Assembly (NCBI RefSeq): GCF_001638985.1
Contig: NW_017265137.1
Location: forward strand, 2,470,335 to 2,534,334
Length of the DNA: 64,000 nucleotides
Direction: 5' to 3'
Source: Phycomyces blakesleeanus NRRL 1555(-)
Lineage: Eukaryota; Mucoromycota; Mucoromycetes; Mucorales; Phycomycetaceae
A model generated the notes under the pieces. It ran no database searches and was not told where the DNA came from. It was given only the letters and a program-made list of their open reading frames with translations. The first letter of the stretch is position 1; each line of letters starts with the position of its first letter. A program made the position numbers and the translations under genes. Shown here one piece after another: positions 10,782 to 22,771 of this stretch.

Positions 10782-10791
10782 TGTATAAATA
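10782..10791 (+). promoter_or_regulatory. TATA-like element of the pectinesterase gene
   Basis: A TGTATAAATA sequence lies about 50-60 bp before the start codon, a usual distance for a fungal TATA box with a short leader. Confidence 0.45.
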
Positions 10792-10840
10792 CAACCCTCA
10801 TTTAAATTCTAAAAAACGCATTCCCTTTACAATCCTTAAT

Positions 10841-11925
10841 ATGCACTTCTCCTTTGGACTCATTGCATTGGTCGCAGGTCTTCTTGGTACAGTTGTCAAT
10901 TCTATCGAAGCTGCCAAGAACGTCAAGATTTGTGCCAAATGCAGTTACAAGACCATCAACTCTGCACTTGCTTCCCTTCCCAATGATGCTACAACATATA
11001 ACCTTCTCCTCTACCCTGGCATCTACCACGAACAGGTCAAGATCCGCCGTAACAATGTCAATCTGAAGCCCATGCAGCCCGGTTTCGTTCAAATTGAGTA
11101 CAATGGCTTTAAGGATACTCAGCGTACCAATGGAACCAACGAAGACTCTGCCACGCTGTCCGTGTTTGGTACTAATGTGAAAGTTTACGACATGACTATT
11201 GCCAATTTGTTCCCACAGAATGGAGGCATGGCAAACTTGGCTCTTAACCTTGCTGCTACTCAGGCTTCCTTTTATAACGTCAAGTTTTACGGTTATCAGG
11301 ATACCCTCTTGGTCAACCGTGGTGCCACTGGTTTCTTCAAGAAGTGCTACGTTGAAGGCTCGGTCGATTACATCTGGGGAGAGGGCACTGGTAAAACATC
11401 ATTTATTTTAAGATGCGAATTTCTTTCCCTAATGCTATTTATTATTATATAGCTGTCTTTGAGCACTCTACTATTGCCACCAACCGTAAGGGAGGATATG
11501 CTACTGCCCACAGAAGAGGAACTGCCGACTCTGCCGGTGGTTTTTTCTTTAACAGCTGCTACATCAAGGCTACTCTACCTTCAGGACCTCTCGTTGCTAC
11601 TCAGGACCGTACCGTTGCTTTCACTTCTTCTTCTCAATTCCCTAACAGCTGGTTCCTCGGTCGTCCTTGGAATGAGTTTGCTCGCGTTGTTTACAGATAC
11701 TGCAACATCGACGACTCTGTCAAGGTTGAAGGATGGAGCAAATGGGACAGTGCTGTCAAGGATTACAAGAACGTTAACTTTGGTGAATACAAGAATTCTG
11801 GTGCCGGGCAGTGGAACTCTAAACGTGTCACCTTTTCTCACCAGATCACTGATGCTGAGAATGCCAAATATTCCACCGCCGCCCTTTTCGGCAGCGCTCC
11901 TTGGATTGACACCACCTACCAGTAA
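10841..11925 (+). CDS. Secreted pectinesterase (CE8 family)
   Basis: The enzyme removes methyl esters from plant-cell-wall pectin and would act outside the cell. Two exons, 10,841-11,390 and 11,453-11,925, give 340 residues, the usual size; the intron has GTAAAA, a CCTAATG branch site and TATATAG. Residues 1-24 (MHFSFGLIALVAGLLGTVV...) look like a signal peptide. Family motifs are all present: GYQDTLL with Asp154, VDYIWG with Asp176 and FLGRPW with Arg254, corresponding to the acid/base, the nucleophile and the substrate-binding arginine of CE8. Codon use is richer in C at third positions than the surroundings, as in well-expressed genes. Four cysteines in the mature part could form disulfides. 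It stands alone next to the repeat zone, with no other pectin gene in view. Confidence 0.92.
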
Positions 11926-12577
11926 ACACACTCTTATGTGCATGTTTAATTTTAAATAGAGTATGAGTTCCTAAAGGCAAATAAACACTCACTATTATTA
12001 CTACTATTATTTTGACCAATATATTGTTGTTATTGCAGTAACAAGATTAGGTTTAACATTTTGTACTTCCACAGCAAATATAAATATAGGATGCAACGGG
12101 TTTTGATTTCTTATGTCTGTGTAGGCAAGGACTTATTATAGGCAATGCTCCGATCTAATGGCTAATGGCTATTGGCTATTGGCTATATGGCTCTGCATGG
12201 ACGGAATTGACATATTTGCCAATATGTGTATCTTATCCATGTGTATGCAGACTATTTATATAATGTAATTCAATCAAGCATAATCAGTGGCATGCTGTCA
12301 ATATACTAAAGGGTCGATACACAATATATTAATACTATCATTATTTATTTTATCATACAGTAAATGACAAAAGGAAATAATACAAGAAGGATGTATATAT
12401 GTTGGTTGTAAAGAACTTTATGTATAAATATAGGAGAGAAGTTAACAAAGAATTACGCTAAGATATTAATCGTATGCAAGAATGATAATGTACAGACATA
12501 GTAAATACGCATTATGACAAGAAATGAACAGACATGCCAGCGAAAGATATAAAGTATAGGATGAATAAGGAGTTCCA
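11926..12577. other. Convergent intergenic region
   Basis: This lies between the 3' ends of the pectinesterase and the Rho GEF genes. It holds a short minisatellite (GGCTATTGGCTAT, about 12,158-12,192) and otherwise AT-rich sequence. No gene is seen. Confidence 0.5.
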
Positions 12578-15500
12578 TTATATAGAGGATTTTGAAGGAC
12601 GGTCTGGAAGTAGTTTGAGGTTGAAAATTGTTTGGTAGATATCCTTCTGTGGATCAGTCATTACACCAAATATGAGTGGAAGCTCAGTCTTGTGCCCATT
12701 GCTGAGACAGCGTATGTTGTTCCCTTTTATGACTTGCTCAAGCTCTCCCTAACACGAGCAGAAAAAATAAATATACTGAAGGTATTAGTAGCAAATGAGG
12801 CTTACCGTTTCAATGTTGCGGATTTCGATAAACGATGGATCAAAAGCAATGACGTGGGGATAACTAAATGCAAAAGATTCTGGGTGTCCCTCCCATTCGA
12901 TTATAAAATCTCTGCGTGTTCTGTTACCCTTGCTATCAATATAAAAACCATAGACTAATGGGGTCCTTGTTAGATAAAAGATATTATTTGTATTATATAT
13001 ATAAAAATATGTTACCATCGTAGCAGAGAAAATAATCTCCAAGAGGTACTGGAAATACGACAATACGTATCATTTGTTGGCGCAGTTGTAAATTCGACTC
13101 TTCCCTTTCTCGTTCAGTGATGAATTTGAGGTGCTTGTCGCCCGGATTCAATAGATCTAATAATAGTGAGAATTGAGTAACCTGGGCTTTGGGCTTATGT
13201 TTATCTGGTGGACACCGTCTTACGTTGAACCTTGTCTGTTCGCATGTCTACCATGATCAAGCCACGGGGACAGGTGATAAGCATCTTACTGGGGGACAGC
13301 TCAATAGATAATGCTTCTGCTGGTATATAGCAGTCCTTAAATCGTTTAAGATGGAGATCTGAAGACAGTTGTGTACGCACAATACGATCAAGGATTCCTG
13401 GCTTTTTGAGTTCTGGGGAGTTTGCAGGCTCAAATATGGATATGGTTGACTTTAGAGTAGACACCCGAGGTACACATACGAGTTTGCGATTCAGAGAAGT
13501 ACCCACATGAAAGAATGGCACATGCGTCTGGACTTTTCGCCCAAGTGGCTGTGTCTCGGGTTTACCATTCACAACATCGAGACCATACTCCCATAATATC
13601 TTATCCGACAAAACAAGCAGTACCTGTGCTGTCTCTAATGCCTCTATCTGTGTAACTTTATAAAGCGAAAGAATTTTGTGGGGGGTTTTTGAACGAGATG
13701 TGTGGCCCACATAAACGCCGATATCTGTTGCAAGCAAGTACTGTTGACCACTGTCTATTAATCAGTCGTGAGTTAGGAATATGTTTCCTTGATGAAAGAA
13801 AGAAAAAACAGAGCCCAAGTTTAGGTGTGCGACTTACTAAAAGTGACCATGTGGTTAATCTTAACATCGACATAAAACTCTCGCTCTGGGATAGCTGGTA
13901 CAACTTCAACCACAGGATGAACCTGGTTTTTCTCAAGTTGCTGCTTAAGGATTTTTTCTATCCAGGGTTTTCGTGTTGCCATTGAAGAGGCATATAATGT
14001 GAAGCTTCCGGTACCTTTGTTACCGAGATGATGGAATATTATGGGATAGCCAGTCTTGCTGGGTGCAATGAGACCTGTGGGCAATGTGTGACTGGTGGGC
14101 ATACTCGGATTTGCCAATTCAGATGAAATCCGTATCATATGTAGGTTGGGAGTCAAACTTGGATAAGGACCTCCGGGTATATAAGGTATAATTGAACTCG
14201 AGCGTTTGGTCCGGTTTCCTTCAGGTGGAGATGCGGAGAGGAAATGGACAGAAATTGGCTACCGAGATCTATCAGAGATCCATTTGCTTTTATAAATACT
14301 CAAAACAAACTTACTCTTTTCTGGACAATATAGTGCTCGATTCCCTGGACAAGTTTTACCTTTGCCACAACAAAATAATGGTCAAAGAGAATGACTTGAT
14401 ATTCTGTTGAATCCAGGTGAACTCCTTTTCGAAGCGTGCTTTGCTTAACAATATAACGACCGTCTTCCAACAAATGGAGATCCTTTATAGTAAATGTTGA
14501 GTTAACCAAGTAAGGTTATATTCTTTTTTTTGTGTGCTCACCATTTCATCTGCCTTATGTTTAAAAGCTAAGTTATTGTGAATGCGTTCGAGATCAAACC
14601 TATTCTTGGCTTTGCCAGCCTCTGTGTTTACGCGTGTCAGGAGCTGCTTAATGTAATCTATAGCTTTTGGAATATCCACGCGATCAGGATGATTATCTGG
14701 GGTGTGCTTTAGTATATCATTTAACAATAGAGTATAACGACCAAGGCGTGTTGTAGGCTTGGTCAAATAACCATTCAACTCAAGCTTGGATGAGCTCGGA
14801 TGTCTTTCAGTTTGCTATAAATAAAAATCAATTTTTTTTAAAAAAAATTAGTCCTAGAATTCTTTAGGTATATTTTTATTGCTATTATGCTTGCCTCTAG
14901 AAAATCTTCAAACTCTGGATTGACAGCACGCTCGTGGTCTAGTTCAAACTTTGCTTCGTGTTGTCTAGCTCCGTATTTAATAAATGGTTCAAAATCGACC
15001 ATAAACTCAAGAATAACATCGCCTATTTGCGATACAACAGGGCTCTCTTTTTGTCTTGCATTAAATGCTTCCACAAGCTGTGCGTTGATGTCACGGATTG
15101 AAAGGATATTACAAAAAACCTTTTGGATAAAATTTTCTCGACTGAGGATTGGGATGATGTCTGTGGTGCGCAGGGGTTTAATCCACATCTGAGAATAAAT
15201 GAAAAATAAGTCAAAAATAATAACTTAGACGAAGAAAAAAAAATATTATTATACTTCTTCAAGGTATTCCAGATCCTTGACAAAATCGGCTTCTGTGTAA
15301 ATAAGTTCGTATATATGCTCTTGGCGTTTCCGTTCTGCACTAGAGACGGAAAGCAACACTTCTTCATCTACTATGTCTGCCCACAATTTATGCGACTGCT
15401 GTCGAATAAATGGGTTGCTGTTGGTGCGGGTTAGAGACATGCCAGCATAGTCCACACTCTTGCGCTGGAGAATTTATTAATACAAAAAAAAACAGAAAAA

Positions 15501-16868
15501 TATATACAGCCATGTATCTGTGTATAAGTACGCAGATATATGCAATTAATTTGGTTCTTTTTTCTTATTACTAAAGAAAAGTTTGAGGTAACATACCATT
15601 GCTGTCCTTTTTGGACACGTATAGCTATAGCAAGGTTGACTCCCGTGGCAAGTTGAAGAATAGCAGTGTGTAAGCTCTGTGAATACACCGTTAGGCAAAC
15701 CGTCATACTGGTCTGTTAGTTCAAGTAGAGATGTTGCAACTGATGCATTTTCATTAAAGAAATCGCTGGCACTACTACTACTTGTAGTTAATGTTCCCGG
15801 AGAAGCCATTGGGCTTTCACTAGCGCCATAATGGCACACACGGTAATCGAATTGATAAATCTCGGTAGTAGAGTCGACAAGTCTACTTTCATAATTGACA
15901 TCATGGAAGAACCTCTGTGCACCCAGGGCTCGTCCCAAGCGGAGTGCCACCCATCGATCGGTTGTGCGAATTATCATGGCAATCTTATCCTATGTCGCAC
16001 ATCTCATTAGCGAGCACTTTGCAGATCTATCGCATCAGGCTTACTATCGCTTCTTCTCCTTCAAATGCATTCTTGTATTCTACATTGTTCTTAATGCGAT
16101 CTCGCAGAATAACACGATGCCGCAATTCCTGCGCAACACGAGACAAAAGAGCAGGGTATACAAGAGGAAGTCGTTGTTTTATCTGCTTGGAATGGCCCCG
16201 GCTAACAGAAGATTGTGTCCCGTACGCAAAGCTACGGGAACGTTGTGCCTGAACTTCATCCGGGGAAAATAAAATCTTGTCTTGGCGTATGTTTGCTTGT
16301 TCTACAGAGCGAGACGCTAGAATAGGACGGTGGTTGAATATAACAATTGTGGCCGCATGTTGTGTTGCATTCTTTAGCTTCTGTTTTCTTGTTGTGGTTT
16401 ACCTGTAATATTGCGTGGTTCCTGGATACCACTTGAAGTCATCCCAAGAGGGTGAGAAGGAATATCATGCCTGTTTTCGGTGTACCTGGATTTGGATTCA
16501 AAAGAACTAGCCAAAATGGCACTTGTCTCTGTTGTACTGTCATGATTTCTTCTTCCAAAATTGGTTTCTCTCGTATAGTGGATGGGTGGAGTGATGGTAT
16601 TTGAGGCTGCTCTGGTTGGATAGCCGTATTCTCTGGTAAACTTTTCCCAGCCAGCTGGTTGAAGGGAGGTTAGGGGTGAATTTGTGCGGTGTGGCGAGAG
16701 CGGCGGTGGCGAGGGATGGGCTGACTGAATCCATGAAGTAGATGGATTGCCAGCCATTCGCTCTGACAATGCCGAGTCAAGGTAGGCGAGTTTTTCGGAG
16801 GCAGTGTAACTAATGTCGTGGCCATGGGGTGGAATCCGGGGAGGAGGAGGGTCTTGTTGAATGCTCAT
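12578..16868 (-). CDS. Rho guanine nucleotide exchange factor, Rom2 type
   Basis: It would activate Rho1 at the plasma membrane in cell-wall integrity signalling. Exons fitting by phase are 16,403-16,868, 16,045-16,316, 15,597-15,989, 15,255-15,464, 14,895-15,188, 14,542-14,814, 14,315-14,482, 13,838-14,258 and one from 13,754. Domains in order: proline-rich start (MSIQQDPPPPRIPP), DEP domain (IIRTTDRWVALRLGRAL), a Rom-type Cys block (CYSYTCPKR), DH domain (ERKRQEHIYELIYTEADFV; YLTKPTTRLGRYTLLL), PH-like part and a C-terminal CNH domain (TDIGVYVGH; IEWEGHPESFAF; ending SKSSI). Intron 5 uses a GC donor (GAG|GCAAGC). Two CNH junctions, near 13,190-13,225 and 12,965-13,016, do not join in frame with canonical sites, so exon ends there are uncertain. 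Upstream ATGs (16,907) are less likely starts. Confidence 0.88.
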
Positions 16869-17173
16869 GGCCGGCAAACTGATCTCAAAGAACAGTAAAG
16901 AGGCCACCTGTTATAGCTATAATATTCGTTTCTATGGAAACAAAAGCAAGAAAAAAAAGAAGGGTGATACCAGCCACTTCAAATAGGCAAGATCCAGTTC
17001 AAGTTCACGTTTGACTTGGAAGAGGGGGCTGGTTAAATAGAATTCGACTTGACGATTGGCTACAGATGTTTGTTACTAAATGTCTGTACACCTTAATCTC
17101 TTGGTTACAACACTTCCAAAGTACCTTTTTCTTTCTTTTTTCTTTCAATCTTTCTCTTTCTCTATTTCTCCCT

Positions 17174-17210
<37 letters not shown>

Positions 17211-17825
17211 TGCCATTGAATTTTACAGTTTATGTGGTGAATATAAAGATAAATTTTATCCTTTTTGGGCGTGGTATTCACTTCCCCCTGCACAGTAACA
17301 TATTTGTATTCTAAACTAAAGAATCTTTATTATTCTATACTACACAAAATATAGGTACTAAAGGTATAGGTAAAAAAACCAAAATCCCAATACAACCAAT
17401 TCTTGTAAAAGCCAAGAAGGATACAGGCAACTACCAAATTCTTGGTAAGTAAATTGGAACGGCTATATGAAAAGATTATACTATGTATCAAGCCATTTAG
17501 TCTATAACTCAAAGTTTAATATTATTGCTTGTGCTGCAAAGAATACTGAACCAAAAAAGCAATAAAAAAGTGCTTCAAAATAGACTCTAATTCTATTCTT
17601 TTATAATTATTGTTATTGTTATTGTTATGATTGATATTTAAACTTTGAAAAAAATGGAATCTTTGGGATAATTGGGATCTTCATTATCGAAATCAGTTCT
17701 CCTATAATCACCCAATCCTCAACTCATTATTTTCTTTTAAATATAAAGACGATTGTTTATCATATTAAATGTAAAGCTGTGTATGCGTGTTTTTATTTAT
17801 TAAAACTTTTGATCCAGCAACCTCT
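16869..17825. other. Intergenic region with CT microsatellite
   Basis: The Rho GEF leader/promoter is at the left. A pyrimidine tract ending in about a dozen and a half CT dinucleotides runs from about 17,130 to 17,208. The rest, up to the RPL19 stop codon, is AT-rich trailer DNA. No gene is seen. Confidence 0.5.
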
Positions 17826-18737
17826 TTACTGCTCAGCACCAATGGAAGCCTTCTTCTCCTCAGCCTTAAGCTTGCGACGCTCACGGAGAGCCTTGTTCTT
17901 GGCACGGAGAGCCTCGGACTGCTCGTTGAGGGTCTTGGCTCTAAGCTTCTCAGCCTTGGCCTTGTGGATGTACTCCATCAAGACACGCTTGTTCTTGAAG
18001 CCGTTACCCTTGGACTTGAGGTAAAGAGAGTGGTAAAGGTGCTTATCGATCTTGCCAGCCTCGCGGTACTTGGCCAACAAACGACGGAGAACACGCATGC
18101 GACGCATCCAGATGACCTGGGAGGACATACGGGCATCGGCGGTACCCTTACGCTTACCGTAACCCATGTGGCGACCGAGACGCTTGGCAGCGGCGTGGAC
18201 ACGGACACGGAAACGGGAGTGGCTAACCTCGGGCTTGCGGATGATGAGACCATCCTTGACGAGCTTGCGGATGTTAGCGCCTGACAGGGAAAAAAAACAA
18301 AAAGTTAAAAATTTGATTTATCTTTCCACAAGCCACCCTTTACACGACTTTTATGTTAGATATACTTACGGGAGTTGGCGTTGGAGATCTCGTTGACCTC
18401 ATTGGGGTCAAGCCAGATCTTGCGCTGACCGCACTTAAGGACGGAAGATGCCAAACGTTTTTGGATGCTCAAGCTGACCCTGTAGAAGAATGAAATGTCA
18501 GAAAAAAAGCTGGATTTCCACAACGGGTAATCTTCATCGCTTCATCGCAACGTATTATTCGCGTCGTCTGGGTTGTTTCAAGAGGGCGATGAGTAAGAGA
18601 AGACTGCCTCGACTCGTCCGTATCAGCTAGGCCTTTTTGAAGGATGTCTTTCTGGCTTGTCTAGTCTCTTTCACTCTAATCGCCATTGACCAAGGACGAT
18701 GAAAAGATGAGGTCTGGAGGACTCTTTCGACTCACAT
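17826..18737 (-). CDS. RPL19: 60S ribosomal protein L19 (eL19)
   Basis: This is a structural protein of the large ribosomal subunit. The exons 18,736-18,737, 18,370-18,479 and 17,826-18,280 add up to 567 nt and 188 residues, matching the family's 185-196. Recognisable blocks are [53 protein letters not shown] and [22 protein letters not shown]. The start codon is split: AT ends exon 1 (CACCAT|GTGAGT) and G begins exon 2 (CTACAG|GGTCAGC). Without this splice no suitable ATG exists for the conserved N-terminus. The first intron is 256 nt, long for this window, which is common in ribosomal protein genes. Confidence 0.95.
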
Positions 18738-19405
18738 GGTGAAAGTGTCTAGAGCGGTAAGTCCAGATGAAAAAAGAGGGGGAGCCTGTGTTTGCCCGTG
18801 TGCCCAATAAAATAAAATTTTTGCGGGCTGTGACGTAGAAAACAAGCCACGGTAATTCACTCTCTTGTTTCATTACCCGCTCAATCCCATTTTGAATTAA
18901 AGAATTTGGCGATTTGCAGGTGTAAAATTAACTGGTTTCTTAAAAGATAGAGAAAGAAAGAAAAAAAGGGGGGAAAGGAGGGAGATTTACATATTTACTG
19001 TCCATTAACTTGAGAAACTTTATTTTTTTGAATTAATACAAAATAGCTCTAGTTTGTATGGGAAAACTTTAAAGCGAAATAAGTAATTACCATACGGAAA
19101 ATAAGTTCATAAATATTATTGTGTTTAATTCAATATCATGGAGAATCGGTCCATATAATTTCAGATATACGAGTCTTGTAATGTAGTATTATGTAGTTGG
19201 CACAGCAACCAAAGTTTTTTATTAATAATACCTGGGAATCTTTATCAATCAAAAAATAAAGACAAATAAAGTTAAAAAGGTGTATTACATTCGATTTGCA
19301 TTAACAGGGTCGATATGGCGTGATTGTGCCAGTATATTTGACCACAAAGTACTGATAGTTAACGTGCATTCTTCTTGTTCTGTTCTGTCTATCATCACAT
19401 TTAAC
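18738..19405. promoter_or_regulatory. Divergent promoter region, RPL19 / oxygenase
   Basis: About 670 bp separate two outward-facing start codons. Close to RPL19 there is a pyrimidine-rich leader on the minus strand. The middle has a purine tract (GAAAGAAAGAAAAAAAGGGG, about 18,952) and AT-rich DNA. No defined operator was recognised. Confidence 0.4.
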
Positions 19406-20765
19406 ATGCCATCACCACACCAGAAAAGCAATCTGCCTATTCTTGACCTATCAAAATATCAACCAAATGATCCCTCTTCACACTCTTCCCAGGAGTTCCT
19501 CAAAGAGCTTGATAAAACAATGAGAAACATTGGCTTCTTTTATGTTAAAAACCATGGGATCCCACTTACAGTACAGCAAGACGCCTTTAAAGCTATGAAA
19601 GCTTTTTTCAAATTGCCTTTGGAAGAAAAATTAAAAATTGAATTAATAAACTCTCCTCACTTCCGTGGTTATACCCGTATGAGTAAGTTCAACCGAATTT
19701 CTTAATACACACAGAGTCAAGCTTTATTCCTTCATTCCTTTATTTATTGTATTTGTTTTTAATTTTGATAAAAACAAATAGAGGGGGAAACGACAAACTT
19801 TAAGCAAGACAACCGGTAAGACAGTAATATTTACACCAGGATATTTACTAATGCATCCAAAAGAGAACAAGTTGATCTTGCAAGAGAGCAAAACGCAGAG
19901 ACTCTCGAAGGTCGTCCGGCATATGTTGGACTTCGCGGACCGAATCAATGGCCAGAAGGTGTACCCGGTTTTAAAGAAGACATTACTGCCTTAATGGCAG
20001 CGATGACAGATGTGGCACTAATATTACTTAGGGCCATGGTGCGAACACTAAATATCGACGAAGATAAATTTATGGCCATGTTTGGTAATGATTACGGTGC
20101 CCGAGTTAAACTGCTGCGTTATCCAGCAATGTCTAATGAGGAAGATCGGCCTAATGAACATGGTCTTGGTGTAGGCCCTCATAAAGTAAGTCGAAAAATA
20201 ATAATACGCTTATAAAAAGCTAATCGTAATTATTATTATTTTGACTTGTTTTAGGATTCCGGATTTCTGGCACTTTTGCTTCAGGATGAGCTTGGTGGAC
20301 TTCAGGTCCAAACACAGACCGGTAAATGGGTGGTAAGGAATAATGTCAGTTTACTTATTTGGGGATTTTTCTAACCGAATTCTCTTTACAACTATGCAAT
20401 AGGATGCCGTTCCGATTCCAAACACATTCGTTGTCAATATTGGTGAAATCCTTGAAAGATTGACTCGAAAAACCTTTGTGGCCACTACCCATCGTGTGCT
20501 CACTCTGACTTCTACAGATCAAGACAGATTTTCGTTTCCACTTTTTCTTGCACCTGCCTTGGAAACAAGAATACCTCAGTTAGACGTACCTTTGGCAGCA
20601 AAAAACGTAGTATCTGATGTGAAGGAGGAGCAATTACTCCAGGATGAGGTTTATGGTGTCAATGAGCTTAATTCTTATTGTCGAAGCCATACAAAGGTAG
20701 CACAGAAATGGTATCCGCTACAGTGTACTAATGGAGTAGCTGACAAAGTGATTACAAAACCTTGA
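19406..20765 (+). CDS. 2-oxoglutarate/Fe(II)-dependent dioxygenase (IPNS-like)
   Basis: A soluble oxidase of the isopenicillin-N-synthase/plant DIOX-like fold; its substrate cannot be told from sequence. Exons 19,406-19,682, 19,866-20,185, 20,255-20,332 and 20,403-20,765 give 345 residues. The N-terminal DIOX part has LPILDLSKY, FFYVKNHGI and LPLEEKLK. The iron triad is His198 and Asp200 (GPHKDSGF) with His255 (TTHRV), and Arg267 (DRFSFP) is the 2-oxoglutarate-binding arginine. The start at MPSPHQ is chosen because family members begin shortly before the IP(I/V)xDxS-like motif; an in-frame ATG further upstream adds unconserved residues. It is divergent from RPL19 and stands alone rather than in a visible biosynthetic cluster. 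Confidence 0.88.
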
Positions 20766-21131
20766 TATAAGCTCATCTTGTCACGATTTTGTTTTTGAAT
20801 ATTTAATAGTAATAATAAGGTTTTAATCATTCTATTTTCTCATTTCTTTTTTCTCAATTATCAATCTTTATATACTAAATTTTTTCAGCGTAAAAATTGA
20901 TAAATAGGTGGTTTTAATAAATTTTTATATGGTGTGGGGTATGGGATAACTATCAGGATAGTCGGGGGATATTTCATTCTAACCACACCAAAGTATTTAA
21001 ATAAGGTTGACTAAAAGGAAGTAATATAATGCAGTGCTGATCCACAAAATCTCTGAGTTTTCAAGCATATTATTTAATGATTGTGGCTGTACTTAACAAA
21101 CCTTTTGGTCTTGGGTGTAATTATATTCTAT
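20766..21131. other. Convergent intergenic region
   Basis: AT-rich 3' flanks of the oxygenase and ketopantoate reductase genes. No further gene is seen. Confidence 0.5.
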
Positions 21132-22450
21132 CTATAGTTGTGCCTTTTCATGCATAGTATGAGAATTGATGGCACTACACAAGTCATGCATCATTTCCAA
21201 ATGAGGAACGTTAAGGCCCTTGGAAATAGCACGACGCAAAGGGGTACCAAGGATCACCTCAACTTCCATTGGCTGACCACGTTCAAGATCAAGTTGCCTA
21301 GCGAAATATCGGTGGTTATTTAAAGAATAAAAGAAAAAAATGGGTTGCAGATAATATCTTACATGGAAGGCTTATAGTTCAGTGCAGTAGCTTCGGTTCT
21401 CTCAATCATGGTAGCCATCTGTTCTTTTTCATTAAAGTCATAACCCATAGCATTAGCAGCCTGGATAACTTCACTCATAAGATTCTTAACGCTCTTCATA
21501 GCTTCCTTGTTGCGAAGTACATCAGAAGTAGTCATTTGTGTTACAGCACAGACAGGGGAGAAAGATGCGTTCCTGAATAAATGACGACAGAAATTGAGTT
21601 GTTAGTATTGACTAACTGACAGACAAAGAGAAACTTTATATTACCAGAAAAGCTTTTGCCAGCGAACACGTTCAACATCGTCAACCTTTTGAACAGTTAC
21701 GCCTCCCTTTTCAAGAATACCAGCAAATTTCTCACGTTGAGCGGTGGAATCAACAGGGGCATTCTTGTAGTCTCCGACAATCAACGATTCATCACCAACC
21801 ATGAGAATTTGACCAGGGCTAATTTGAGAAGTACCGATGTAAGCAACAATAGAGACGATTGGGTTCTCGGGGAAAGCTTGGGTAATTGGTTCTTCGACAC
21901 CTGTGTGGAATATATAAAAAATTTAAGCAATCTATTATCGGGATATATAGATAAATGTTACATAAATCACAGTTGTCTATTTACCTAATCCATTCTGAAT
22001 TAAGACTACGGTTGTCTTTCCTTTGGTTATAGCAGGCGCAATAATCTCTGCAACGTTGTAGACCTCAGGAAGTGCTTTGAGAGTTACAACGATATAGTCA
22101 AAAGGCTCAGATGCGACACCTTCAGCTACAGTACGAACAACTAAAAGGTTCATTGATAAATATAAGCTATGCAATAATTTATTATTCCGGTACACACAAA
22201 CTAACCGTTGTCAGGCTTGAATATTTCCTTTCCAAATTTCTTGGAGTCAATTTCTAGTCCAGTGTTCTTAACAATCTCGTAGTTTGAACGGCATACAGTA
22301 GTGACATGAGCAGTCTTAGCCAGGCGCCATGCGTAAATGGAGCCAACAGCACCAGTGCCAACTAAAATAGTAAGATGTGAGTGGAGAAATATACACGTCA
22401 CAAAAAATAGTCCACTTACCAACCATGATTTTAGTGGATTTTTCAGCCAT
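21132..22450 (-). CDS. Ketopantoate reductase (2-dehydropantoate 2-reductase)
   Basis: It reduces ketopantoate to pantoate with NADPH, a step to pantothenate and CoA. Six exons (22,420-22,450, 22,206-22,361, 21,985-22,140, 21,645-21,900, 21,363-21,572, 21,132-21,297) total 975 nt, 324 residues. The N-terminal Rossmann motif is VVGTGAVGSIYAWRLAK, followed by the ApbA signature VVTLKALPE and QNGLG. The C-terminal helical domain holds NASFSPVCAVTQM, with the NxxxNP-like region changed, and ends EMMHDLCSAINSH. Related fungal proteins of this size act in the cytosol. The open frame continues upstream of this ATG through GenBank-style start alternatives and reads LARLYST just before it, so a longer, mitochondrial form is conceivable. 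Its neighbour upstream is on the same strand, 320 bp away. Confidence 0.9.
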
Positions 22451-22771
22451 TGTAGAATAAAGACGTGCCAGTTTGTGGAAGAAAAGAGTGTTTGTCGAAC
22501 TTATTTGATGTATATTTGTTTTGTTCCATTGTGCGGACTGACCGTGAGTCATCCACACTATATCTTTCTGCTTTAAACTCAGTGCATTGGCACCTCTTGT
22601 GGCGCCCGAAACAAATGAAAATGTCCGTATGTGGCCAAGTCTGTATTGAATTGATACCACAGGACGTAAAGAAAACATTAAAAACAAATGTTGGAGTGAA
22701 AGAGCAGTAAATCCACCGACTGAAATAAAAAAGCCATACTTTATTTTACATCTTGGTAGCACACACAGATT

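Noticed and set aside
18166..18396. Frames on the plus strand over RPL19
   Set aside because: Antisense shadows of a highly expressed ribosomal protein gene.
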